NCBI GenBank assembly: GCA_026391435.1
Contig: JAPLEJ010000040.1
Coordinates: forward strand, 106,554 to 170,553
DNA: 64,000 bases
Direction: 5' to 3'
Source: Bacteroidota bacterium
Lineage (GTDB): Bacteria > Bacteroidota > Bacteroidia > Chitinophagales > Chitinophagaceae
A program made the translations under genes and the position numbers. Shown here in pieces: positions 17,833 to 27,836 of the stretch. Below the pieces are notes generated by a model. That model worked only from the letters and a program-made list of their open reading frames with translations. It was not told the origin of the DNA and made no database searches. Numbering within the stretch: the stretch's first letter is position 1; every line of letters begins with the position of its first letter.

Positions 17833-19116
17833 TTAGGGAAATTCAAAGCCAATATCGTTTCTGAAATACATACCATTAAATTGGATCATGGATAAACCAT
17901 ATTTTGCTTTCAAAACGGCTTCTTGTAAATGGTTTCCTTGCGCAGTGACTGCTAAAACTCGACCACCATTGGTGACGATCTCATTTTCCTGAAAGCGAGT
18001 GCCAGCTTGAAATACATGAATGTCTGGTAAGGCTTGAGCTTGATCTATTCCGGAGATTACGAAATTATTTTTATAGGATCCAGGGTAACCACCACTGACT
18101 GCCATTACGGTTGCAAAATGGGCGGTATGGTATTCAATATTAACATCTTCTAAAGTGCCATTATCTGCTGCTGCTAATAAACTCACTAAATCGGTTTGTA
18201 ATCTAGGTAGAATTACTTCGGTTTCAGGGTCTCCTAATCGGCAATTGTATTCAATGACAAAGGGTTCACCTCCTTGATTCATAAGACCAAAAAATACAAA
18301 CCCTTTGTACTCCATTCCTTCCTTGTGAATGCCATCAATAGTGGGTTTTATAATTCGTTCTTCCACTTTTTTCATAAATACTTCATCCATAAAAGGGACA
18401 GGACTCACGCATCCCATTCCACCCGTATTAAGCCCTGTATCACCTTCTCCTATTCGTTTGTAGTCCTTTGCGTGTCCTATAATTTGGTAATGCTTCCCGT
18501 CGGTAAGTGCGAAAACACTTACTTCAATCCCTGTCAAAAAAGCTTCAATGACCACCTTCGTGCTCGCTTCACCAAATTGCTTATTTAGGATCATTTCAGC
18601 AAAACTGTCTAAAGCCTCACTGTGCGTTAAAGCAATGATGACGCCCTTTCCAGCCGCCAATCCATCGGCTTTTAATACAATGGGTAATGGATGTTGGGCA
18701 ATGTATTGTTTTCCTTGTTCATAATTTTCAATTGTAAATTCGGCATAACTAGCGGTGGGAATTTCATGCCTTTGCATAAAGTGTTTGCTAAATGCCTTGC
18801 TTCCTTCTAATTGCGCGGCTTGGGCACTAGGTCCAATCACATTGATATGCGCCGTTAAAGGATCCATGCCAAAAAAATCATAAATACCCTTTACTAATGG
18901 ATCTTCGGGCCCCACGACAATCATATCAATAGTATGTTCAATGGCTGCTTTTTTTAATGCCTCAAAATCAGTGAGGGGAATGGGCAAATTGGTCCCAAAC
19001 ATTGCAGTGCCGGGGTTTCCAGGCGCAATAAATAATTGATCACATTGATGACTTTTAGCCATTTTCCAAGCTAAAGCATGTTCTCTTCCGCCTGCACCTA
19101 TTAATAAAATATTCAT
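17833..19116 (-). CDS. purD: Phosphoribosylamine--glycine ligase
   Basis: ATP-grasp enzyme that joins glycine to phosphoribosylamine in purine synthesis. The 427 residues begin with the nucleotide-fold 'MNILLIGAGGREHALAWKMA', continue with 'VVGPEDPLVKGIYDFF', the ATP-grasp 'LKADGLAAGKGVI' and 'NTGGMGCVSPVPF', and 'EYNCRLGDPETEVILPRL'. All are PurD hallmarks. It stands upstream of mreB on the same strand with a 109-base gap that contains no obvious terminator, so some read-through into the mre operon is possible. Confidence 0.97.
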   Translation of the reverse strand: MNILLIGAGGREHALAWKMAKSHQCDQLFIAPGNPGTAMFGTNLPIPLTDFEALKKAAIEHTIDMIVVGPEDPLVKGIYDFFGMDPLTAHINVIGPSAQAAQLEGSKAFSKHFMQRHEIPTASYAEFTIENYEQGKQYIAQHPLPIVLKADGLAAGKGVIIALTHSEALDSFAEMILNKQFGEASTKVVIEAFLTGIEVSVFALTDGKHYQIIGHAKDYKRIGEGDTGLNTGGMGCVSPVPFMDEVFMKKVEERIIKPTIDGIHKEGMEYKGFVFFGLMNQGGEPFVIEYNCRLGDPETEVILPRLQTDLVSLLAAADNGTLEDVNIEYHTAHFATVMAVSGGYPGSYKNNFVISGIDQAQALPDIHVFQAGTRFQENEIVTNGGRVLAVTAQGNHLQEAVLKAKYGLSMIQFNGMYFRNDIGFEFP

Positions 19117-19196
19117 ATTTAGATTGATTGCCCCACGAAAGTAAAATTTATTGAAGGGATTTTATTAAATTGAGGCAATTAAATAACAAATTGATT

Positions 19197-20693
19197 ATGT
19201 CTTCAGCAACATCAAAACACCCAAAAGGTCTCTATGTCTTGTTTGCCACTGAAATGTGGGAGCGTTTTAACTACTATGGAATGCGGGCTATCTTGGTATT
19301 ATTTTTAACCAAGGCCCTCCTTTTTGATAAAGTATTTGCATCTCAAGTATATGGCAGTTATACAGGATTGATCTATTTAACTCCTTTGTTAGGTGGGTAT
19401 ATTGCAGATCGCTTTTGGGGGAATAACCGCTCCATTATTGCTGGGGGCTTGGTCATGGCTATAGGTGAATTTGTTTTGTTTTTTTGCGGCCATTTTTATG
19501 AAAATGCTGCCATCGCCACTCCATTATTTTATACTGGTTTGGGTTGTATGATTGCGGGTAATGGCTTTTTCAAACCCAATATTTCTAGTATGGTGGGTCA
19601 ATTGTATGCAAAAGGGGATAAGCGAATTGATTCGGCCTACACTATTTTTTATATGGGGATTAATACAGGCGGGGCTTTAGGTCCTTTTGTTTGCGGCTTA
19701 GTGGGGGATACAGGAAAATCAGGTGATTTTAAATGGGCATTTTTTGCAGGAGGCGTTGCCATGTTAATTAGTGTCGTAACCCAAATGATGTTTCAAAAAA
19801 AATATTTGAAAGATCCCGAAGGCAATGCTTTGGGCGAAGCACCAGCGAATGCTCCTAAATGGTTTCAAAAAATTCCAGTGATGGTTGGATTCTTATTTTT
19901 ATTATCCATGGTCACTATTGCATTGGTTTATATTGATGTTAAAGTAGTGAGCTATTTATTTTATTTATTACTAGGCTGTATTAGTTTAATTGCATTTATT
20001 GTTTTTTCAGATACCACTTTAAATTCCATAGAGAAACAAAAAATTCTTGTCATTTTTGTAGTCTCCTTTTTTGTTATCTTTTTTTGGAGTGCTTTTGAAC
20101 AAGCAGGTGCCAGCTTAACTTTTTTTGCTGAAGAACAAACCAATCGAAATGTGGGTTGGTTTACGGTACCTTCCAGTTTTTTCCAGTCTTTGAATTCCAT
20201 TTTTGTGGTGAGTTTTGCACCCGTATTTGCTTGGTTGTGGGTGAAATTAGGAAAGCATGAACCTTCTTCTCCTTATAAAATGGCGGCGGGTTTAATGTTA
20301 TTAGCTCTAGGTTATTTTTGGATTGCAACAGGCGTAAATGGAGTAGGAACAGGCGTTAAAGTAAGTATGATTTGGTTAATAGGGATGTATATGATGCACA
20401 CTTTTGGTGAATTGTGTTTATCACCTATTGGCTTATCCTTAGTGAATAAATTAGCCCCATTAAAATTTGGATCTTTATTAATGGCAGTATGGTTTACAGC
20501 GAATGCGTTTGCGAATAAATTAGCCGGTGTATTTAGTGCTTTGTATCCGGAGAATGGGAAAGTGACCTCCTTTATTGGTTATCAAATTACCAATTTGCAT
20601 GACTTTTTTATGTTCTTCGTTGCCATGGCTGGAATTGCATCTGTGATTTTATTTATACTCTCAAGTAAGTTGAAAAATTTAATGGAGCAGTAA
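19197..20693 (+). CDS. POT/PTR-family proton-coupled peptide transporter
   Basis: A 498-residue MFS protein importing di- and tripeptides with protons. The helix-1 signature ExxERFxYYG appears in 'EMWERFNYYGMRAILV', the POT motif in 'GGYIADRFWGNNRSII', and 'TIFYMGINTGGALGPF' gives the PTR2 segment. About 12-14 hydrophobic helices can be seen, ending with 'MFFVAMAGIASVILFILSS'. The ATG at 19197 is used; an in-frame TTG at 19170 adds nine unlikely residues. It is convergent with acs, 11 bases apart. Confidence 0.93.
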   Translation: MSSATSKHPKGLYVLFATEMWERFNYYGMRAILVLFLTKALLFDKVFASQVYGSYTGLIYLTPLLGGYIADRFWGNNRSIIAGGLVMAIGEFVLFFCGHFYENAAIATPLFYTGLGCMIAGNGFFKPNISSMVGQLYAKGDKRIDSAYTIFYMGINTGGALGPFVCGLVGDTGKSGDFKWAFFAGGVAMLISVVTQMMFQKKYLKDPEGNALGEAPANAPKWFQKIPVMVGFLFLLSMVTIALVYIDVKVVSYLFYLLLGCISLIAFIVFSDTTLNSIEKQKILVIFVVSFFVIFFWSAFEQAGASLTFFAEEQTNRNVGWFTVPSSFFQSLNSIFVVSFAPVFAWLWVKLGKHEPSSPYKMAAGLMLLALGYFWIATGVNGVGTGVKVSMIWLIGMYMMHTFGELCLSPIGLSLVNKLAPLKFGSLLMAVWFTANAFANKLAGVFSALYPENGKVTSFIGYQITNLHDFFMFFVAMAGIASVILFILSSKLKNLMEQ

Positions 20694-20704
20694 ATTCTAA
20701 CTAA

Positions 20705-22642
20705 TTATAAAACGCCCTTTACAATTTCATCTACTACTGCGGGATCAAGAAGTGTTGAAGTATCACCCAAATTTTTCAATTCACCTTCGGCTACCTTTCT
20801 TAGGATGCGTCGCATAATTTTTCCTGAGCGTGTTTTAGGAAGGCCTGATACAAATTGTATTTTATCGGGTTTTGCAATGGGGCCAATGATGCGAGTGACA
20901 GTTTGTAAAATATCTTTTCTAACCATATCAGCAGTGCCGTGTGTGTCTTGACCATGTGATCCAGTATATATCACATAAGCGTAAATGCCTTGTCCTTTAA
21001 TATCGTGAGGATAGCCTACTACTGCACTTTCTACAACCCCTGCATGCATATTGATTGCGTTCTCTACTTCGGCGGTTCCAATTCTGTGCCCACTTACATT
21101 TAATACATCATCTACGCGACCAGTAATTCTTATCTGTCCCAATTCATTTTTCAATGCGCCATCGCCAGTAAAATATAATTGATCATAAGTAGCAAAATAA
21201 TTGGTTCTACATCTTTCGTGATCACCATAAGTAGTGCGCAGTATGGCAGGCCAAGGTTGTGTAATACATAAATTTCCTCGATACAATCCCTCTTCCATAT
21301 TGGTGACTTCTTCTCCTTTATCATCCACTAATATGGTGGACACGCCAGGCATTGGATACGTAGCCCAACCTGGTTTTCCTGGTGTAATACCTGCCATATT
21401 AGAAATCATAATACCTCCTGTTTCTGTTTGCCACCAAGTATCTACAATAGGACATTTTTTCTTGCCAATATTTTCATCGTACCAATGCCATGCTTCTTCA
21501 TTGATGGGTTCTCCAACAGTACCCAATACTTTTAAACTACTTAAATCATGGTCCTTCACGGGCCCTAATCCAAATCCCATTAAGGATCGAATGGCGGTAG
21601 GCGCCGTGTATAAAGTATTTACTTTGAATTTATCAATGATATCCCAAAATCTTCCCGCATCAGGAAAAGTGGGAATGCCTTCAAACATTAAGGAAGTACC
21701 GCCAGCACTCAATGGTGCATATACAATATAACTATGCCCGGTAATCCAGCCCACATCGGCAGTACAAAAAAAGATGTCGTTGGGTTGGTATTGAAAAACA
21801 TTTACAAAAGTATAATTGGTATACACCATATAACCTGCTACACTATGCACAACGCCTTTTGGTTTGCCTGTAGATCCAGAAGTATATAATATAAATAAAG
21901 GATCTTCGGCATCCATTTCTTCGGCAGCGACTTCGACTACTCCTTGCGATTCTACTTTTTTAATTTCATCTTCCCACCAAACATCTCGCCCTTTGATCAT
22001 AGATACCGCGGTTCTTGTTCTTGTACAAACAATGACACGCTTTATTGTTTTGTTTCCAATTAACGCATCATCGATGACTGATTTTAAAGGGATATCTTTT
22101 GCACCACGGTTGGCACCATCACATGTAATAATAAAAGTAGCATTGGCATCTTCTAATCTGTCGGCAATACTTTGTGCCGAGAATCCACCAAATATAACGC
22201 TGTGGATAGCGCCAATACGAGCACAGGCCAACACTGCGATAGCGAGTTCAGGAATCATCCCCATATAGATACAAACACGGTCGCCTTTTTTTACCCCATT
22301 ATTATAAAGTACTTGTGCAAATTGACAAACCTTAAAATGTAATTGTTTGTAGGTGATGATACGATGGTGCTCCTCAGGATCATTGGGTTCCCAAATGATA
22401 GCGGGGGTGTCTCCATTTTTTTCTAAATGACGATCCAGGCAATTTTCAGTGATATTTAATTTTGCACCTTTAAACCATTCAATTTTTGGTTCTTTAAAAT
22501 TCCATTCTAATACCTTATCCCATTTTTTTCGCCAAGTAAAGTTTTCTGCAATTTCTGCCCAAAATTTTTCAGGATGATCGATACTTTTTTTATAAGCCTC
22601 GTGATAAGCGTCGAGGGTTTTTATTTGATAAGGGTAGCTCAT
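20705..22642 (-). CDS. acs: Acetyl-CoA synthetase (AMP-forming)
   Basis: Activates acetate to acetyl-CoA through acetyl-AMP. It has the normal length (645 residues). The P-loop-like 'ILYTSGSTGKPKGVVH', the adenine-binding 'VDTWWQTETGG', 'YFTGDGALKNELGQIRITGR' and the C-terminal 'PKTRSGKIMRRILRK', whose Lys is the acetylation switch in studied homologues, are all present. Its start is separated by 88 bases from the divergent MHS transporter gene, which may bring in an organic acid such as acetate; shared control is an inference. Confidence 0.97.
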   Translation of the reverse strand: MSYPYQIKTLDAYHEAYKKSIDHPEKFWAEIAENFTWRKKWDKVLEWNFKEPKIEWFKGAKLNITENCLDRHLEKNGDTPAIIWEPNDPEEHHRIITYKQLHFKVCQFAQVLYNNGVKKGDRVCIYMGMIPELAIAVLACARIGAIHSVIFGGFSAQSIADRLEDANATFIITCDGANRGAKDIPLKSVIDDALIGNKTIKRVIVCTRTRTAVSMIKGRDVWWEDEIKKVESQGVVEVAAEEMDAEDPLFILYTSGSTGKPKGVVHSVAGYMVYTNYTFVNVFQYQPNDIFFCTADVGWITGHSYIVYAPLSAGGTSLMFEGIPTFPDAGRFWDIIDKFKVNTLYTAPTAIRSLMGFGLGPVKDHDLSSLKVLGTVGEPINEEAWHWYDENIGKKKCPIVDTWWQTETGGIMISNMAGITPGKPGWATYPMPGVSTILVDDKGEEVTNMEEGLYRGNLCITQPWPAILRTTYGDHERCRTNYFATYDQLYFTGDGALKNELGQIRITGRVDDVLNVSGHRIGTAEVENAINMHAGVVESAVVGYPHDIKGQGIYAYVIYTGSHGQDTHGTADMVRKDILQTVTRIIGPIAKPDKIQFVSGLPKTRSGKIMRRILRKVAEGELKNLGDTSTLLDPAVVDEIVKGVL

Positions 22643-22668
22643 GGCGAATCGTTGTAAATAATGTTTCT

Positions 22669-22676
22669 CAAATTTA
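22669..22676 (-). promoter_or_regulatory. Candidate -7 box (TAAATTTG) for acs
   Basis: Exact TAnnTTTG on the minus strand, 26 bases before the acs ATG. No clear -33 TTG was seen at the expected spacing. Confidence 0.35.
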
Positions 22677-22730
22677 CATTTTTCAGTTTAAATTATTAAC
22701 TTGAATATTCACTTGCAAACCATTAAATCC

Positions 22731-24338
22731 ATGAGTCAAGAAAAAAAACAAAGTAGCATCGCTTTTGTCATAGGCGCTTCGTCGGTAGGAACCTTAATTG
22801 AGTGGTATGATTTTTACATATTTGGGATGTTGGCTACCATCATTTCAAAGCAATTTTTTCCTGCAGATGCAGGCACTGCAGCACTTTTAAGTACTTTAGC
22901 CATCTTTGCGGCAGGTTTTATTGTTCGCCCTTTTGGGGCATTGGTTTTTGGTCGTTTGGGGGATTTGATTGGCCGTAAGCACACTTTTTTATTGACTTTG
23001 GTTATCATGGGTGGGTCTACTTTTGCAATTGGGTTGGTGCCTGGATATGCCACTATTGGTTGGGCAGCGCCTATATTGGTTTTAATCCTTAGATTATTGC
23101 AAGGATTGGCATTGGGAGGTGAATATGGCGGGGCTGCGACCTATGTGGCGGAACATGCGCCTGCAGGTCAAAGAGGATTTTGGACCAGTTGGATTCAAAC
23201 AACAGCAACCCTTGGTTTATTTTTAGCACTTGGGGTAATTATATTTATTCGTTCTAGTCAAGGGGTTGAAAAGTTTAGCGCAGAATGGGGTGGATGGAGA
23301 TATCCTTTTTGGATTTCATTATTATTAGTAGGCGTATCCATTTTAATTAGAATGCGCATGAGCGAGTCGCCCATGTTTTCTAAACTAAAAACCGAAGGAA
23401 AAACTTCGGTCAACCCATTGAAAGAAAGTTTTGGGCATAAAAGAAATTTTAAAATGGTTTTATTGGCTTTGTTTGGAGCGGTGATGGGTCAGGGTGTGGT
23501 GTGGTATACGGGTCAGTTTTATGCACAAAGTTTTATTGAAACGGTATGTAAGGTCGAATTCATTCAATCTCGAGATTTAATGTTATGGGCGATATTAATG
23601 GCTACTCCTTGCTTTGTATTATTTGGATGGCTAAGTGATAAGATTGGACGAAAATGGATTATGTTATTTGGAATGCTAGCAGCGGTATTAACTTACCGAC
23701 CTATCTACAAACAATTTTTAGTTTTAACAAATGCAAAGAATAGAATTGAAAAAATTGATTTAAGTAAAACTGTTGTATCTCCTAAAAAAGTCATTATTGA
23801 TAAAAAAGACAACACTAAAATTTATGTAGTTCAACATTTTGATACCGCCTACACGGATGGCGCTGTATTTAAATATACCAAAACGGATACCTTGCAATTA
23901 TCTGCGACTTATGATCCTAGTAGTTCTATAGATTCTTTATCTACTACTAAATTGATTTTAACTCATTCCGCAAAACCCAATGTGGTGATTGAAAAAACGA
24001 TGGACCATAGTACTTATTGGTCACTCATTTGGCTGGTCTTTATACAAATTGTTTATGTCACGATGGTGTATGGTCCTATTGCGGCCTTTTTGGTAGAAAT
24101 GTTCCCAACCAAAATCAGATACACTTCCATGTCACTGCCGTATCATATTGGTAATGGCGTATTTGGTGGCTTGGTTCCATTTTTAGGAACCCTTATAGTT
24201 GAGTTTACAAAATCCTCCGCTACTCCTAATGGGGATGTGCTCGCAGGATTATGGTATCCAATAGGCGTTGCGTCGGTGTGCTTTGTCATTGGGCTCATTT
24301 ATTTAACCAACAAAATTGATAAAAATGTAATGGATTAA
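22731..24338 (+). CDS. MHS-family MFS transporter with a large periplasmic insert
   Basis: A 535-residue metabolite:H+ symporter-type protein. The start 'GASSVGTLIEWYDFYIFGML' and 'FGRLGDLIGRKHTFLLTL' are hallmarks of the ProP/KgtP/ShiA group. About 12 helices are visible. Between helices 9 and 10 a hydrophilic stretch of ~100 residues (about 321-425, positions 23695-24005) is inserted; it holds 'VSPKKVIIDKKDNTKI' and 'FDTAYTDGAVFKYTKTD' and should face the periplasm. Other MHS transporters have only a short loop there. The ATG at 22731 is preferred over 22701. The substrate is unknown; divergence from acs suggests a carboxylate. Confidence 0.88.
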   Translation: MSQEKKQSSIAFVIGASSVGTLIEWYDFYIFGMLATIISKQFFPADAGTAALLSTLAIFAAGFIVRPFGALVFGRLGDLIGRKHTFLLTLVIMGGSTFAIGLVPGYATIGWAAPILVLILRLLQGLALGGEYGGAATYVAEHAPAGQRGFWTSWIQTTATLGLFLALGVIIFIRSSQGVEKFSAEWGGWRYPFWISLLLVGVSILIRMRMSESPMFSKLKTEGKTSVNPLKESFGHKRNFKMVLLALFGAVMGQGVVWYTGQFYAQSFIETVCKVEFIQSRDLMLWAILMATPCFVLFGWLSDKIGRKWIMLFGMLAAVLTYRPIYKQFLVLTNAKNRIEKIDLSKTVVSPKKVIIDKKDNTKIYVVQHFDTAYTDGAVFKYTKTDTLQLSATYDPSSSIDSLSTTKLILTHSAKPNVVIEKTMDHSTYWSLIWLVFIQIVYVTMVYGPIAAFLVEMFPTKIRYTSMSLPYHIGNGVFGGLVPFLGTLIVEFTKSSATPNGDVLAGLWYPIGVASVCFVIGLIYLTNKIDKNVMD

Positions 24339-24384
24339 TCTCTTATGAAAAGAGGTATCAACAACATGTTAAATTATACTTATT

Positions 24385-24636
24385 ATGAATTCAGTTAAAA
24401 AATTATTAGGCTATGTATGGATGCTATTAGCACCTGCGTTAATTTGTTTTTTATTATACGAGGCATTTGAAAAAATTTCATCTGCTGCAGCTATACATAA
24501 AGCAAATGTGACTTTACAATGGGTGATTATCTTACTCGTTTTTACGCCTATTTGTATTGGGTTTTTCATTTTTGGAAAGTATGCCAGCGACAATGAGTAT
24601 GATCATTTACCCGAATCTTCCCAGGAGATTGAATAA
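24385..24636 (+). CDS. Small two-helix membrane protein, likely transporter partner
   Basis: An 83-residue protein starting MNSVKKLLGYVWMLLAPALI, with two membrane helices (~8-27 and ~43-66) and an acidic C-terminal tail 'DNEYDHLPESSQEIE'. It begins 46 bases after the MHS transporter stop and is probably in its transcript. I recall that small membrane proteins of this kind accompany MHS transporters in Bacteroidota but cannot name the family with certainty. A subunit or stabiliser of the transporter is an inference. Confidence 0.7.
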   Translation: MNSVKKLLGYVWMLLAPALICFLLYEAFEKISSAAAIHKANVTLQWVIILLVFTPICIGFFIFGKYASDNEYDHLPESSQEIE

Positions 24637-24666
24637 GTATTTCATATTCGTTTAAGGATTGTTACT

Positions 24667-24674
24667 TATTTTTG
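24667..24674 (+). promoter_or_regulatory. Candidate -7 box (TATTTTTG) just before the GldA-like ABC gene
   Basis: Exact TAnnTTTG match ending 3 bases before the ATG at 24678, so a transcript from it would start at or next to the start codon. No -33 TTG at normal spacing was found. Confidence 0.35.
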
Positions 24675-24677
24675 ATC

Positions 24678-25382
24678 ATGTCATTATCGGTCGATCAATT
24701 AACTAAAAATTACGGGGCTACCCTTGCAGTGGACCAGGTCTCTTTTGCTATTACAAAAGGGGAAGTGGTAGGATTTTTAGGTCCTAATGGTGCAGGAAAA
24801 TCAACCACCATGAAAATGATCGTGGGTTTTTTGCAGGCAGATAAGGGCAGGGTTACTTTAAATGGGTTATCTCATCAAGAAGATGCTGTCGCGTATAAAA
24901 AAATGATCGGGTATTTACCTGAATCCAACGCTTTGTATGAGGATATGTATGTGAAGGAGTATTTAAGTTTTATATCGGAAGGACATCAAATTGAAAATCC
25001 AAACAAAAGAATAAAGGAAGTAATCGATCAAACGGGTTTGGGTTTGATGCAAACAAAAAAAATTGGGCAACTTTCTAAAGGTTATAAGCAAAGGGTGGGT
25101 ATCGCCGGCGCCATCATGCATCAACCCCTTTTATTATTATTAGATGAACCAACGGCCGGTTTAGACCCCAATCAATTAATTGAAATACGAGCACTTATTA
25201 AATCCTTAAGTGCACAATCCATGGTATTATTATCAACGCATATTTTACAAGAAGTCACTGCCCTTTGTGATCGAGTGTTAGTATTGCATCAAGGGAAATT
25301 GGTTACGGATGCACCTATGGCTAATTTATTAGAAAAACACCAAGCCAGTTTGGAAGAAATTTTCAAAATCCTTACCCATTAA
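24678..25382 (+). CDS. ABC transporter ATP-binding protein, GldA-like
   Basis: A 234-residue ATPase with Walker A 'GPNGAGKSTTMK', signature 'LSKGYKQRVGIAGAI' and Walker B 'LLLLDEPTAGLDPNQLIEIR'. The sequence around 'IGYLPESNALYEDMYVKEYL' and 'LSTHILQEVTALCDRV' closely resembles GldA, the ATPase of the GldAFG exporter needed for gliding in Flavobacterium, but the protein lacks the ~60-residue C-terminal extension of that family as I remember it. No permease gene is adjacent. It could be GldA or a related export ATPase. The ATG at 24678 is used instead of the TTG at 24672. Confidence 0.85.
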   Translation: MSLSVDQLTKNYGATLAVDQVSFAITKGEVVGFLGPNGAGKSTTMKMIVGFLQADKGRVTLNGLSHQEDAVAYKKMIGYLPESNALYEDMYVKEYLSFISEGHQIENPNKRIKEVIDQTGLGLMQTKKIGQLSKGYKQRVGIAGAIMHQPLLLLLDEPTAGLDPNQLIEIRALIKSLSAQSMVLLSTHILQEVTALCDRVLVLHQGKLVTDAPMANLLEKHQASLEEIFKILTH

Positions 25383-25441
25383 AAAAAAGGGTGTAAATTG
25401 CGGTCTCCATTCGTATATCAACATTTTATAGAAATTAATAA

Positions 25442-26743
<1,302 letters not shown>

Positions 26744-26776
26744 GAAGGGCCTTTAAATTTTTAAAAGTCTTTGCAC

Positions 26777-26828
26777 AAAAAGGTTGGGTTATTATTAGAA
26801 CTACGCTAATTTTACCCCAACCTTTTTT
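26777..26828 (+). terminator. Enolase terminator abutting the next gene's start codon
   Basis: A 12-bp stem AAAAAGGTTGGG / CCCAACCTTTTT (26777-26788 with 26816-26827) with a 27-base loop and a run of seven Ts that ends one base before the ATG at 26830. It would end enolase transcripts and could also limit read-through into the cell-division gene. Confidence 0.75.
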
Positions 26829-26829
26829 T

Positions 26830-27147
26830 ATGTCATTTTTGAAAAAAATAATACCCTTTGTTGCTAATAGATACTTTGTTGTGTCCGTTGGATTTTTTGT
26901 TTGGATGCTATTTTTTGATCAAAGAGATTTTTTTCAACAAAAGGAAAGATCAGCTGAACTAAAAAAAGTTGAAGCCGCTAAAAAATATTATCAATTAGAA
27001 ATTGACAAAACAAAAAAGCAACTTAATAATTTACAAAACAATCCTGCCTCTGTTGAAAAATTTGCAAGAGAAAGATATTTATTAAAGCGTGAAGGGGAGG
27101 AAGTGTATTTATTTGAAGACACGATGCTTGCGCAAAATAAAAAATGA
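26830..27147 (+). CDS. Septum-formation initiator (FtsB/DivIC-like)
   Basis: A 105-residue bitopic protein: short cytoplasmic N-terminus, one membrane helix (~16-29), a coiled coil (~35-72, 'ELKKVEAAKKYYQLEIDKTK') and the conserved tail 'VEKFARERYLLKREGEEVYL'. This is the layout of FtsB/DivIC, which with FtsL and FtsQ activates septal wall synthesis. Its stop overlaps the nth start in ATGA, so the two are translationally coupled. It lies immediately after the enolase terminator; eno-divIC order is common in Bacteroidota. Confidence 0.9.
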   Translation: MSFLKKIIPFVANRYFVVSVGFFVWMLFFDQRDFFQQKERSAELKKVEAAKKYYQLEIDKTKKQLNNLQNNPASVEKFARERYLLKREGEEVYLFEDTMLAQNKK

Positions 27148-27782
27148 CAAAGAAGGAGCGTTATTTAAATGTGCTTTCTTACTTTCAGCACCATCAGCCC
27201 ATTGCGGAAACTGAATTAACCTATGCGTCTGCGTTTCAATTATTAGTAGCTGTTATTTTATCAGCACAGTGTACTGATAAAAGGGTGAATGCCACCACTC
27301 CTGCTATATTTAATAGTTTCCCCACGCCACAAACAATGGCAGTTGCTACTTTTGATTCCTTATTTACATTGATTAAAAGCATTTCTTATCCTAATAATAA
27401 AGCCAAGCACTTAATTAAAATGAGTCAAATGTTAATTGACCATTATAATGGCGAAGTGCCCATGACCATTGATGCCTTGGTGACACTGCCTGGTGTCGGA
27501 CGAAAAACGGCAAATGTAATTACCAGTGTAATTGATCGGCAACCTAATATGGCCGTAGATACGCATGTATATAGAGTAAGTAGAAGAATTGGGTTAGTGC
27601 CCATGACGGCGACCACGCCCTTGGCAGTAGAAAAAGAATTAATCAAACATATTCCTTCAGCACAAGTTCATAACGCGCATCATTGGTTGATTTTACATGG
27701 CAGGTATACTTGCCTAGCACGAAGTCCCAAATGTGATGCTTGTGCTATTCGACTTTTTTGTAAGCAAGGGTCTAAAATTTAA
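27144..27782 (+). CDS. nth: Endonuclease III
   Basis: Bifunctional glycosylase/AP lyase that removes oxidised pyrimidines. The 212 residues hold the HhH 'LPGVGRKTANVI' with the catalytic Lys, the catalytic Asp in 'AVDTHVYRVSRRIGL', and the C-terminal [4Fe-4S] cluster pattern C-x6-C-x2-C-x5-C in 'CLARSPKCDACAIRLFC'. All catalytic residues are intact. Coupled to the divIC-like gene by a 4-base overlap. Confidence 0.96.
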   Translation: MTKKERYLNVLSYFQHHQPIAETELTYASAFQLLVAVILSAQCTDKRVNATTPAIFNSFPTPQTMAVATFDSLFTLIKSISYPNNKAKHLIKMSQMLIDHYNGEVPMTIDALVTLPGVGRKTANVITSVIDRQPNMAVDTHVYRVSRRIGLVPMTATTPLAVEKELIKHIPSAQVHNAHHWLILHGRYTCLARSPKCDACAIRLFCKQGSKI

Positions 27783-27814
27783 AAGCTTCCCTCGAATGAT
27801 CGGGAGAAGCTTTT
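27781..27814. terminator. Bidirectional terminator between nth and korA
   Basis: A near-perfect 14-bp stem (27781-27794 with 27801-27814) with two wobble/mismatch positions and a 6-base loop, flanked by As on one side and Ts on the other. It sits between convergent stops. Confidence 0.75.
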
Positions 27815-27836
27815 AAATAAATAACGAGTAATTATT

